Below are positions 10,101 to 20,670 of a stretch of 55,000 nucleotides of DNA, piece after piece. The first letter of the stretch is position 1, and the number at the start of each line of letters is the position of its first letter. Below the pieces are notes generated by a model. That model was not told the DNA's origin, made no database searches, and saw only the letters and a program-made list of their open reading frames with translations. Location: NCBI RefSeq assembly GCF_964340395.1, contig NC_135564.1, forward strand, positions 15,009,012 to 15,064,011. The letters are read 5' to 3'. The position numbers and the translations under genes were made by a program. This stretch comes from Glandiceps talaboti (lineage: Eukaryota > Hemichordata > Enteropneusta > Spengelidae).

Positions 10101-12568
10101 GACATATCTAAAATATACATTGTACATACAAGATTGAGGAAAAAATTGCTATTTCAAAAGACAGGAGGGACTTACATATTACAAAGTGGGGGGGGGGGGG
10201 GTTGTAGAATATTTTGAGATGTAGGATTCTGTTATTGCTTTTTTCTGTCTTGACATTTTTCCTTATCTGTTGTGTTTCTGTCGGGTAAAATAAAAAAAAA
10301 TATAAACAAAAAGAAAAAAAGAAAAAAAAGAATTCAGAAACCCATTGTTTTGATGATAGACTAATTGAAAATGTTCCTAATATATAAAAACATTGAATCA
10401 AGATTATAGATCAAAATTGGTCTGTGACGTCACATGACTTGTTGTCTTTTCCATTCATTGAAGGTGACAGGTGCCAACCGTGGTATTGGTTTTGCCATAG
10501 TGAGGGCGCTGTGCAAGAAATTTGATGGCGTCGTATATCTTACAGCTAGAGATGTAGAAAAGGGAAAACAGGCTGTGATGGATTTAGAAAAAGAAGGTTT
10601 ACATCCCAAATTTCACCAATTAGATGTTACGTCTCAAGAAAGTATCGATGAAATGAAGAAATACCTACAAGACACTTATGGTGGCCTGGATGTATTGGTT
10701 GACAATGTCGGAATAATGTACCTTGTATGTAAATTTTATGTAAATTAATTGTATTTAAAGGCGAATGCCCTTTTTGTAGAAACTTGGGTTGCGAGAGTCA
10801 TTTCATAATTTTACACCACCTACAATTTAGGAGGAGACATGAATATGTATGTTCAACTATTGAAAATGCATGCCTGCTGACTCTCATAAAGCAGTGTCTA
10901 TAAGTGCTTGGTCCTGCACAGAACCGTGAACTCTAGAAACAAGTTTCAAGCTGATCTTTTTCGACATTCGCACATAATACAAGTGATGTAAAATTATTAA
11001 ATGACAGCAAAACCCAAAATTTACAATACAGATTTTCATTTTCTTGAGTGGTGTTCCCCTTTAATATTCTATACGACACCTTGCAATCCAGACTGAGCAT
11101 GCTCGGATGTAAAGGACTATGGGATTATCTGTGGTTATTATTGTAATACCTAATCTGGAGCGACTGATAAAATTAACCTCCCACAATTGTCGGGGTAACT
11201 ATGAATTGACTATTTGTTGTTACAAACAATGTATCAACATTGTTTACAATACTAATTGATTATATTATCACATTTCCCATGATGCAACATTCAACATGGC
11301 TGGTTTGCAAGTTCCCTATTGCATATTTAACAAAATTATATAGGTTGTGTTCGATTTAACAATCATAATCATGATTCAGCAATCACAATCATGATTTAAG
11401 GTTTTGAAATATACAAATCACAAATCATGATTGGTAACCATAGTAATCATGCCTTGGACCATGATTGATGTGATTACAAGATGGCGGACCAAATAACGAT
11501 ATTGTGGAAATTGTAGGTGTGACAGAGGGACAAATTGGAAACGGTCAGAATAATCTGACAAGTAATTTGCTTCCATTACAATAAATAACCATGATTATGA
11601 TTTTAGCCTCCACATTTCCAGAATGTTATCTAAAAAGCATGATTTTACACATATCATCTGATTAACCAACCTTTTCCATTTTTTTTCCAAATTTTGTCCG
11701 CAGCGAGGCACTACTGTGCCTTTTATTCAACAAGCTGAAGAGACAATGACCATTAACTTCTATGGTAGATACAATGTATACCAAACATTGTCACCGATAA
11801 TAAAACCTCATGGCAGGTGAGATGAGTACATGTAATTGCTCCAAAGGCCTTAAAAAAAATTATTAGGTTCTGGTTCCCCAACTCCACCTAGTTTTTCATG
11901 CCAACTCTAAACTTTTTTTTTATGTATTCAAGAAAAAATAAATAAAATCACGAAAATTTTGAAGTCTCACAAGAAACAGTGGATGTGGAAACTGACATCA
12001 ACTTGAAAAGACTTGAATATAAAACTGTTCTTCCTATCTGTAATGGCTTTACGCTAGGGTCCCAGTTCTTTTCGAAGGATATTAATTCCCCTTTCTTTTT
12101 TTAGAATTGTTGAAGTAGCAGGTAAATCTGGAATGAAGATGATGGAGCTAATGCCAGCTGAGCTTGCCTCAAAGTTTAGATCACCAACAATAACAGGACC
12201 AGAACTAGTATCTCTAATGGAGCTATATCTAAGGTAATTGTCATGATGGAAACACAACATCATAATTGTTTGAGTTGTTGTTGCTGTCATGTCATGTCTG
12301 TCTGTCTGTCTGCATGTCTTATTGTATGTGTGTATGTATGTATGTATGTCTGTCTGTGTGTATGTATGTCTGTGTGTATGTATGTATGTCTGTCTGTGTG
12401 TATGTCAGTCTGTCTCTGTATATCTGTATGTATGTATGTATGTATGTATGTATGTATGTATGTATGTATGTATGTATGCATGTATGTATGTATGTATGTA
12501 TGTCTGTATGTCTGTATGTATGTATGTATGTATGTATGTATGTATGTATGTATGTATGTATGTGTGTA

Positions 12569-12599
<31 letters not shown>

Positions 12600-13091
12600 A
12601 TGTATGTATGTATGTATGTATGCATCCATGCATGTATGTGGGATATTGAACACAATTGAAATTGAGTCACTGTGTATTTATATATTTCAGAGATGTTCGT
12701 GCTGAGCAACATATAGAGCAAGGCTGGCCAGATGAAACATATCGTTCATATTCCATAACAAAGACTGGAATTGTTGTACTCACAGGGATAGGTGGACGAG
12801 ACTTCCAGAATGACCCAAGAGAAGATATCCTAATTAACTGTGTAAGTGAATTGCTAGAGTTTTGAATATGTAAGACATCACATCAAATGACTTAAACGTG
12901 ACTCCTTTCATTTTAGTACCGTGTTAATTGTAGAATTTTGAAAAAATTATCTTAAAAATACATTTACTTAGCATTTCTCTTGACTGCAAGAAGACTGAAA
13001 ATGTGATCAAAGATATTTGAACTCACTTAGTTCTTGTATGTGCACACATATATACAAACACACATGCATGCACACATGCATGCACGCATGC

Positions 13092-13125
<34 letters not shown>

Positions 13126-14337
13126 ACACAATTGTACCTTCAGATTTCATGTTTACTGAGATGATCACAAAAAGTAGATTGAAATATGCAAATCAATTAT
13201 AGAATTACTGCACAATGCAAGTTATTGTTCACTTTTTGTGTTAGAAATAAATCTATAGAATCCAATACAAAACCTACACGTTACACTGTAAGATAGCAAG
13301 ATTGAATGAATACTTTCATGTTACATTTTGTACAGTCTAGTTCTGATTTTGCACTACGTTATCTTAACACATTATGTCTAGTCAATGTTGTTACTCTCGC
13401 AGAGAATTCTGTGCTCCCTGGCCCTACCTCATTCGTATAAACATGATGATGTTGTCGCGTCCCCACATCATTTTAGTTTAAGCAAATTGGAGGTGGAGTT
13501 TGGTTGGATATTTGCATATTATATCAGTCCAGCTGTACCAATGAATATTAATGAACGATGATGACAGCCTGTCAATTTGTGATGGATTACTACTGACATT
13601 CGTGTTTGCGCTTCACTCAGCATGGGGTTGAACCACAATTAACGTCTAGAGTAACGACATTGACTAGACGTAATGTGTGAAGATATCGTAGTGTCAAATC
13701 GGAATATGGTCTTCAGGAACTAGACTACATTCTGTATAAATGAATGATGAACTTACCAACATCCCACCATGCAGACATCAGAATATTCGTGTCTGCGTAT
13801 CTGCTTCTAGTTGCAGTATGCGTAATTTATTTATTTCATTCTGACTAAATGTAGCAAGAAATTGTAATCTTGCTATTTTAATGATGTGTACAATTTGTGG
13901 TCTCTTGTTGCTTTCTACGTAGTTGTATCAAATAGAGTGAGTGAACAGTAATCTGCAATGCGCTGTAATATAAATATGTAAAAAAAAAAAATAACACATG
14001 TAAATTAAGGATACTGGAAGATTGTCTTATAGGCTACTGAGTCTTATCTGCACATATGCTTAGTAGAAAGAAATTGTGTCCACAGTGTATAAGTACTGAG
14101 ACTAAACCATGGTGAATTATCATAAAATAATTAACATCCTTCATTCTGGTACGTATACCATTGTTATTTTAGTGCTGTCCAGGATATACAAATACTGCCC
14201 TAACGGACTTTAAAGGAACAAAGACACCTGATGAAGCAGCAGAGCTGCCAGTATGTCTAGCATTGCTACCACCAAACGATACTCGATTTCAAGGAAACTT
14301 TGTTGATGATGGAGAAACTATCCTCCATTGGAGCTAG
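7160..14337 (+). CDS. Carbonyl reductase (CBR1-like SDR), six exons, 279 aa
   Basis: Exons: 7160-7180, 10464-10724, 11704-11816, 12105-12233, 12691-12841, 14173-14337. All junctions are GT-AG, the phases agree, and the sum is 840 nt (279 aa; human CBR1 is 277). The fold is an SDR Rossmann fold. The cofactor motif TGANRGIG (residues 9-16) spans the exon 1/2 join region, and the ARD stretch suits NADPH. N112 in TINFYG and the Y195-S-I-T-K199 catalytic pair are present. Unusually, the conserved LVNNAG is LVDNVG (near residue 89), and the residue aligned with catalytic Ser139 of CBR1 is Gly138 (VEVAGKSG instead of VNVSSIMS). The family reduces carbonyls with NADPH in the cytosol. With these changes the activity may be altered or lost. 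It is a tandem paralogue of the exon at 101-265. The short 7-codon first exon was chosen because MDKRVAL joins VTGANRG exactly as in the family. Confidence 0.9.
7680..8225. mobile_element. Foldback element with a 48-bp perfect palindrome, intron 1
   Basis: Inverted ends AATCTGATGTGGTGAAAG lie at 7692-7709 and, as the complement, at about 8196-8213. Inside, 8102-8149 is a perfect 48-bp palindrome centred on GTATT|AATAC. The segment also has a poly-G run and a TCCG repeat. No protein is encoded. It is probably a non-autonomous TIR element. Confidence 0.55.
8731..9129. mobile_element. TIR element, copy 1 (TAGTCTAGTTCCTGACGG ends)
   Basis: The perfect 22-bp terminal inverted repeat starts TAGTCTAGTTCCTGACGG at 8731-8752 and is mirrored at 9108-9129. 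The length is 399 bp and no ORF is present. It is a non-autonomous DNA element in carbonyl reductase intron 1. A diverged copy in opposite orientation sits at 13333-13733. Confidence 0.8.
9413..9535 (+). repeat. ~37-bp tandem repeat, about 3 copies
   Basis: Units read AGTATGTAGTAGTATGTAGT followed by GCTATGAATATAAAGCC, with few differences. They lie in intron 1 of the carbonyl reductase. Confidence 0.8.
9800..10190 (+). mobile_element. L1/Tx1-like LINE ORF2 C-terminal remnant
   Basis: Translation gives CSFCDEVEEDLLSYFWGDC followed by FISQFWDSVKKW, the pattern of the C-terminal zinc-binding domain (zf-RVT) of L1/Tx1 ORF2: CxFC, then a Trp-x-x-Cys, then FW. Downstream KTYLKYTLYIQD, a stop and KNCYFKRQ look like the tail that follows this domain in such LINEs. 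The fragment is truncated on both sides, has stops and sits in intron 1. It does not contribute to the host protein. Confidence 0.6.
11081..11320. mobile_element. MITE copy, right TIR TTGCAAGTTCCCTATT
   Basis: About 240 bp in carbonyl reductase intron 2. It is the reverse complement of the element at 22839-23090 over nearly its whole length. The right end TTGCAAGTTCCCTATT is intact, and the left end is eroded beyond TTGCAATCCAGACTGAGC. No coding capacity. Confidence 0.75.
11843..12050. mobile_element. Truncated TIR element of the AGGCCT family
   Basis: It starts AAGGCCTTAAAAAAAATTAT and shares about 200 bp with the element at 53784-54113, including CCACCTAGTTTTTCA, TCACGAAAATTTTGAAGTCTC and GTGGATGTGGAAACTGACAT. 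The right end is missing. It stops about 55 bases before carbonyl reductase exon 4, so the polypyrimidine tract of that exon lies just outside it. Confidence 0.65.
12296..12632. repeat. TGTA/TGTC microsatellite in carbonyl reductase intron 4
   Basis: Over 300 bases of TGTCTG, TATG and TGTG repeats lie between exons 4 and 5, ending about 58 bases before exon 5. The long ORFs on both strands here are repeat translations. Confidence 0.95.
13045..13130. repeat. ACACATGC / AC microsatellite
   Basis: GCATGCACACATGC-type units followed by AC repeats, in carbonyl reductase intron 5. Confidence 0.85.
13333..13733. mobile_element. TIR element, copy 2, inverted relative to 8731-9129
   Basis: It begins CAGTCTAGTTCTGA and ends TTCAGGAACTAGACTA. 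Internal blocks such as TCTCGCAGAGAATTCTGTGC and TCCCCACATCATTTTAGTTT match the reverse complement of copy 1. It lies in carbonyl reductase intron 5. Confidence 0.7.
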
Positions 14338-14742
14338 GAAGGAGAAGATGTATTGGAAGCCACGTGTGTCAACATCGTCACATCTCTGTTTATCTAAGAT
14401 GAGGTATCCTAAGTCCACCAAAAAGTTGAAAATAGTTGATTATAATATATATATATATATGAGGTTAACCCTTAACAGAGCCTAAATCTTCACTCTATTG
14501 AATCTTGATAGATAGAGTGAATTCAAAGGTCTGTAGAAGAAAACTTTCGTTTAGACAATAACGAAATTTTATCTTAAAGGCTAGGGTTTCAGTTCCAGGT
14601 TCTCACATCAGGGAATATCTTATCTGTGGAGCCATAAAGATTACATAAGATCAAGTCTTTTGTTCTAGATAAGTGTTTGCTATACACTCTGTCGGACAAC
14701 TGTTTTCCACACCAACATTTTAATCCTAATCCGAACTTGGCT

Positions 14743-15320
14743 TTAAAGTGGCCATATGGATGAGGATTGGGTATTTATTTGGGGAATTAAAATTTATAAA
14801 ACAATTTTATCCTAATTGAAAAATCGATGTGAAATAAGATATGTCAAATCCTTGTTTGTAACTCAATAAATAGACTGACAGTTGTTCATGCCTTTTTTGC
14901 TACATTTATCTAAAACTAATATAAAATAATATTGTTGCTTTGCTCAGATCTGGAGCAATACTATAACCGTGTACTGGTAGCAACAGCGAGTGCTCCTATC
15001 ATTATGCATTTGTATTCAGTGCTACAGACCAAGGCGACAAGTTTGTTTTAGATGAAACATAGCAAAAAGGGGATAAACGACTGTCGACAGTCTACTCAAT
15101 AAATTGCAAAGAGCTAAACAATGTGTAAAGAGTTTGTTATTGTACGTACAATAACAAACATTTTATACATTAATTAATCTTTGCATGTTATTGAGTTACA
15201 AACAAGGACTTGGTCTGTGTCATGTGACATTGATTTTCAATTAGCAAACCATGCTAAAAATGTTTTATAAATTAAAATTCAAAAATAAATACCCAATCCT
15301 CATCCATATGGCCACTTTAA
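14743..15320. mobile_element. Foldback element, family TTAAAGTGGCCATATGGATG, copy 1
   Basis: TTAAAGTGGCCATATGGATG starts the left arm at 14743 and its complement ends the right arm at 15320. The arms are complementary for well over 100 bases, and the centre contains a palindrome around TTGTTATTGTACGTACAATA. The element is 578 bp with no protein. Related copies are at 32113-32466 and, truncated, at 47690. Confidence 0.8.
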
Positions 15321-15708
15321 GGAGTTTTCAGATTCTGGTTCCATCAGTATTTACATATATTAGAGTCATTCCATGCCATATCTCTTTTTGTTTTTATAAA
15401 AAAAAAACTTGCCGAAAGTGCTCAGGGAAAGAATTCTGCCAGAATGTTAATTCATATGAGACTTTTAAATGAAATGAATTATTTTGAAACTGACATGTCT
15501 GTTTCTATATCCCAAGTGGAAAGAGAATGTGTACATAATGGCTAATCACACTATAGTGCTTCTATGGTTCAACAAAGTGTAATAAAATGAATCGTCACTG
15601 AAAGTATCAGCGGTTTTAAATCATACATACAGTGTATTGTGTGTTAATACAATGAGTAACAGTGAAGTAAAGTGCTTTCTCTGTGTGCTACACTCATTTA
15701 TAGCATTC

Positions 15709-15819
15709 ATATCAAGTGTAAAAGTATACTGTTTCAAATGGTTTATTTACAAGCATAGCATGTGGCATTTCTAATGTGGTCAATTAGCAAATAAAACAGT
15801 ATACTTTTACACTTGATAT
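15709..15819. repeat. Perfect 26-bp inverted repeat
   Basis: Arms at 15709-15734 and 15794-15819 (ATATCAAGTGTAAAAGTATA plus CTGTTT and its complement) flank a loop of about 60 bases. It is probably the two ends of a very small foldback element. Confidence 0.75.
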
Positions 15820-15925
15820 GGAGGCTATCAATGATATTGTGGTTTGTACAGAAAATGCTTCACTTGGGTGTTATGGGTTGTAAATGAATGAAAACGCAGC
15901 ACGGCAGGATGTTATGATATAGTTC

Positions 15926-16073
15926 CTTTGGAACAGTAAATTAGAAACGGAAGTGACGTTTCAATCTGTCTACTGTGGACCTTGATCTTACGATGATTTA
16001 CTCAGCATTGATGTCTCTCTCTGAAACTAGTGAAATAATGCGTCGCATTCATTTCTAATTTGCCATTCCAAAG
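15926..16073. mobile_element. Small TIR element (148 bp)
   Basis: CTTTGGAACAGTAAATTAGA at the left is mirrored by TCTAATTTGCCATTCCAAAG at the right. No ORF. Intergenic. Confidence 0.5.
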
Positions 16074-16242
16074 TAAGTATATGTTAATGTCCTTGATAAA
16101 CAATACGTTCTCCACAAAGTACTCTGTTTATCTGTCAGTGACCTGGTGATGCTCTGCTAACAGCGCCCTCACAGTCGAGTTTTGTTGAAACCGGTCAATT
16201 TTAAGTTTCATCTATGTATCTATAACTTTATTTACATGTGTC

Positions 16243-16275
16243 GTAAAAGAGGGGCTGTGGTTTACGACGATGTTT
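16243..16275. repeat. Fragment of the CGTAAAAGAGGCTGTGGTTT repeat
   Basis: A short conserved block, CGTAAAAGAGGGGCTGTGGTTTACGACGATG-like, shared with 2408-2440, 18049-18080, 34209-34240 and, reversed, 35655-35690. It appears to be the terminus of a dispersed element. Confidence 0.5.
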
Positions 16276-16974
16276 TGAATTTGGTAACGATGTTTCAGGC
16301 TGCATTGATGAAGCATCATTCAAGACGAGACGATCACACCATTGATGTGCACATTAAGTATCACAATCGTGATTTTGTGATAAAAAAGTAAAAATCAAAA
16401 CTTGGTGAGTGGATTGCTGTGAAATCTAATGGCGATGTTTCCAGTTGTGTCTAAATGAAGATATTTTCAAGAAAATGTGACTCTATATATCACTGATATG
16501 CAAATTAGGTTAGTTGAGATTGGCAAATCTACCAATTTTGGATTGGGCTGAACTGTGATTTGGATGTTTCATGAAGTATCATATGATGTTTTCACAACTT
16601 TTCCTAGCAACCATACCATGCACATAGCAACAGCCAAATGAGTCTCTTTCACAAAGAATACAGTAATGGGTAGTCAAGTGAATAAACATTCACAAATTGA
16701 CACAATTGTACATGGCACCTAAAGATTGCATTCATAGCAAAATGGAATTCGAGGGTTCGATGACCGTCTACATTTCTTACTGATATTTGAAGCGTTCAAG
16801 TTTACAACCAAACCTGACCACATTATCTTCAATGTTTTTGGTCCATGTCTATTCCAAGACTTTAATCTAAAATTCGTGTAGCCATTTGTACTCACTATTT
16901 AAAAACCCACAAAAAACAGAGAAGGGAACAAAAACAAAAAAACAAAAAAAAAACCGTTAACACTGGTGAGGAAC

Positions 16975-17239
16975 TATTATACGAAAAGTCATATTTGACC
17001 ATGTCTTTCCACCGGGGTAAATCTTGGGGCAGAGGGTGTATAAATGTGGTGAGTATGAGATGAAGTTCCACCCACCTTTGACTTAATTTACCCCCTGTGA
17101 TCTCTCACCTGGGGGTTGTAGACAGTCAAAAGTGGTACTGCGTTTCGTACTACCCATGGACAGACATGGTGGTTCGTTGGGTCACAGGGTAGGGTAAAAG
17201 TTGGGTGGGGGGTGGGTAAATTTGACTTTTCGTATAATA
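16975..17239. mobile_element. TIR element (265 bp), TATTATACGAAAAGTCA ends
   Basis: TATTATACGAAAAGTCA at 16975 is mirrored by TGACTTTTCGTATAATA ending at 17239. The interior is G/C-richer and non-coding. A short non-autonomous DNA element. Confidence 0.75.
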
Positions 17240-17706
17240 TATTTCTCTAGCCAATATGTCGCCAAATTATAAACAGTGCCCGCACCCCTATCTGACAAGG
17301 ATTAATGCCATTTTTTTCAATTGTGTAAACACACGCCTCTTTCACTGTTCCTCCACCTCGTCCACTCCTTCAAACTCGAGATTTAGATATACGCACCCAC
17401 CTAACCACTCGAGATCATTTACAGGGCTCATTTCAAACGATTCCTTTCATTAGTCTGACCAAAAACTTTACGAGAAAATATAAAAGTGTATTTACTACTA
17501 TTGAATAGCCTTGAATGAATGGTACGAGATCTAGGTTACTTAACTTGTTAAGACCTCGGCCATGTAGTTGCGCCTATATATGTGATGAGACAGTGTGAGA
17601 TATGAGACGGGTTGAATTTATCCAATGATTGGGGTGTAGAGGGCGCTGAACTGGGTAAGACCACTGTTAACTGGTGACTCCCCCTTCCCACTATATATAC
17701 ACGATA

Positions 17707-17708
17707 GC

Positions 17709-17798
<90 letters not shown>
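17707..17798. repeat. AT microsatellite
   Basis: About 90 bases of nearly pure AT dinucleotide repeat. Confidence 0.95.
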
Positions 17799-17992
17799 TA
17801 TCATATATATATCAACTGCAAGAAGATAAGCCAAATAAGATTTATGGAGTCGGGCAATATCTCTCTCTAATGTCATATACACAACGACCATTCCCCCATC
17901 GAACAACAAACCATCCTGGTAACTTAGGTAACAGGTATATATGTATATATTATCGTACAGTACATCACACTGTTGCAAGGTATATTTAGTTC

Positions 17993-18328
17993 TCGCAAAC
18001 CAGAGCTAGCTCTTATTTCTTCCGCGACACTGCGGTGTGTCTTGGACGGTGCCGTAAAAGAGGCTGTGGTTTTAGGATGATTGTTACATTCATACTAGAT
18101 CTAGAGCGCTACACAAAAGCCAAGGTATATTTATCACAACACTTTGATTATATAATAAATACAACACGACATATCATGTACAAGTGACCGTGAAACATTC
18201 CTGTGTAGCTCTCCCCGGGGTAGCTCTACTTTTACGTGAAACCCAGAGTCCAATCTTGTGGGGATTTTTGCCTTTAATTTTCCCTTAGCTTCGAGAGCGA
18301 AAAATCCCTACTCACCATGACTCTGGGC
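17993..18328. repeat. Dispersed repeat copy and adjacent short hairpin
   Basis: 17993-18080 is a copy of the TCTCGCAAACCAGAG...TGCCGTAAAAGAGGCTG repeat also found in LACTB introns. Next to it, 18242-18328 forms an imperfect hairpin (CCCAGAGTC...GGGGATTTTT against AAAAATCCC...GACTCTGGG). Confidence 0.5.
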
Positions 18329-20400
18329 GACCGTGACGTGTGGTAAAGTCTAGATGCTCGTGAATATATCTCCACAGCATTAATGATAAAGATCAAAACA
18401 CTTGATACAACGTAAATATTAGAATCTGTACTTTGGATTTTCAATCTGACCATACGAGTGGTCCTATCCAATCGTTAATCAGTTGCTGTGACGCTAGCGA
18501 CACACGATATTCTCGCAAGGTGCGTGCCCTGTAGAACGACACGTCCAGACGCCAACGACATTTAGACATTCTGGGTACACAGGTTGACACTTTTCGTGTC
18601 CGAGACTACTTCTTCTGTTAGGTAGGTGATATCAGCTTTGTGGTTCTATATATTATTGGTGTACACTGGCAGACATTGTCCTATGCCTGAAGGTAACGCA
18701 ATACATGTACAGATGCATTTGTCTTTCACATGATATTACGACACACGTCAATTTATATGGACAGTGACCTTTTGGCTTGGATTAGGGCCTATACTATACT
18801 GGACCATCTTGTCAAAAATATTTAACATTGATAAATAATTGGTGTATATAAATGTATCCCACGAACCTCTATCACGTGTATACAAGTCATTCAAATAATA
18901 CATTTGAGTTCGATGAGTGAGATTTCTATGGGCGGGGAGAGGGGGGTGTCTATAAGAACACATATAAGACCAATTTTATATAAACTAAGCATTGTTTACT
19001 TGATGAAAGGGCATCACATCCAATACTTGTCTTGGTTAGTGCCAGAAGGATATTTTGTGGAAAATGCAAAAAAAAACACCAAAACTCCCAGTATTTTGAG
19101 GAAAAGGGAAAAAAAACCAACATATTTTCGGCACTAGGTCCTTATGACCCCAAGTCAAAAACAATATTCGGTGAGATCGGAGAAGGAAAAACAATATCGG
19201 AAATATCAACGGGGCTTTTAACCATATGTAGAAAATAAAAACACACAATATTTTCACTCTATTTGACTGCACCAATTTTAATACACGCTTTTAGTTTTAC
19301 CAAGTTATCTAGCACAACAAAGGTTGACCTTTTTGAAGATCAGAAATCGTTCAGTAACAAAATTATAGTAGTTAAAAGTGAAGAATCGCGATAAATGGAG
19401 TTGGGCCCTTTATGACTACTCATTTAGTTTTAAAAAAATATTGTGTTTGTGGTATGTTCAATAACATTCAAAATTGTCTAGTAGTAGTACTTTATAGTCT
19501 AAGACTAGTAGAATTTGCAAATGTATAGCTTCAGGCCACTATATCGATATAGGTGACATTGGTCTGGCATATAGCCAAGTGACGAAAATAATTCTTGTAC
19601 CAAAGCAGCTGTTGAATTGTGTATGTAACCGCGTGATTCCAAAGCTTACGGAGTATTTCTATGCAACTAGGGGGCGTTTAGTTAGTTTACTACTCTCTCT
19701 GTATTGGAGTTTTTATGATTTTATGATCCCATCAAACGTTCTTTTCGTGAGATACTCCCACACTTTTCAAGGTTATTGTATCGAATAACTACATTTGAAG
19801 TCGCATGAACCAGAAAAAAGGTGCGTCGGCTGAAATGACAAAATCTTTACTACATTTTATCGTCTCGTCGATATTCGAGCTACCGTGACCTTGCTTTGTG
19901 GGATCCGCGCATCGTCTTAAAAAAGGGATACTACAAAAATTCAAAATTGTGGTGATAGATTTGCTATACAGTGAGAGATACAATAAGTTTACACATGCAT
20001 CTTATGTAGGGCTTTCTCACATCCAATCTGCCAGCAGTCATTGTTTGTATATACATGTCTGATATTGTATAGCGGCGCATACCAGTTAAATTCTATGAAG
20101 TTGGCTATATATTGCCTATAAAGTTTACCATTCACACAATCACCCTCCCAGTCCACCAAGCTGATACCTTCTGTACTCTACGGTCGTAACTAGTAGATGA
20201 TACTGCCATAAGGTTATTACTTGGAACCTTGAGTAGCCATCTCCTCCCTCCCCTCCCCTCCCCATAGTTCTACAGAGTAATCTGAAATTTTCCGAGTCGT
20301 TTTCTGGTGTGGTTAAAAGTTCACACACGAACTTAAGCGTGTGTGAAATCAGTCAATCGATTGACCAATTAATCAATCGACATCAATCAGTCTGTCCTCC
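18329..20400. other. Intergenic upstream of the GH31 gene
   Basis: About 2 kb without a recognisable gene or well-defined repeat. The ORFs present are short and of AT-rich composition. Confidence 0.5.
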
Positions 20401-20401
20401 A

Positions 20402-20406
20402 CCACC

Positions 20407-20466
<60 letters not shown>
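20402..20466 (+). repeat. CAC/CAT trinucleotide microsatellite
   Basis: About seven CAC units then about fifteen CAT units end 14 bases before a GTAAGT that may be the 5' UTR donor of the GH31 gene, so the repeat may be transcribed in its leader. Confidence 0.9.
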
Positions 20467-20480
20467 GAAATGCGCTCTGT

Positions 20481-20625
20481 GTAAGTACTAGCCCTGTTAC
20501 AATATATGCATAAGTTCAAAAACAATCTTTTTAAAACTAATTGATTTCACGATATTCTGATATCCCAAGTGTACGTAGCTTAACAATGTTGTATATTTTT
20601 TCCCCTTATCTTCTCATTATCACAG
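20481..20625 (+). other. Candidate 5' UTR intron of the GH31 gene
   Basis: CTCTGT|GTAAGTACT at 20481 fits a donor. TTCTCATTATCACAG ending at 20625 fits an acceptor after a pyrimidine-rich tract, 45 bases before the ATG. The 145-bp size is short but feasible. There is no coding constraint to confirm it; an RNA read across the join would. Confidence 0.4.
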
Positions 20626-20670
20626 ACTATACGTATGAACCACTACATTGGGTGAAATCAGGGTGTAACC

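Noticed and set aside
10108-10401. 97-codon minus-strand ORF rich in Phe
   Set aside because: It is an antisense reading of an A-rich LINE 3' region.
16182-16391. 69-codon ORF MLKPVNFKF...
   Set aside because: It contains a copy of the dispersed CGTAAAAGAGG repeat and no recognisable domain or splice partner.
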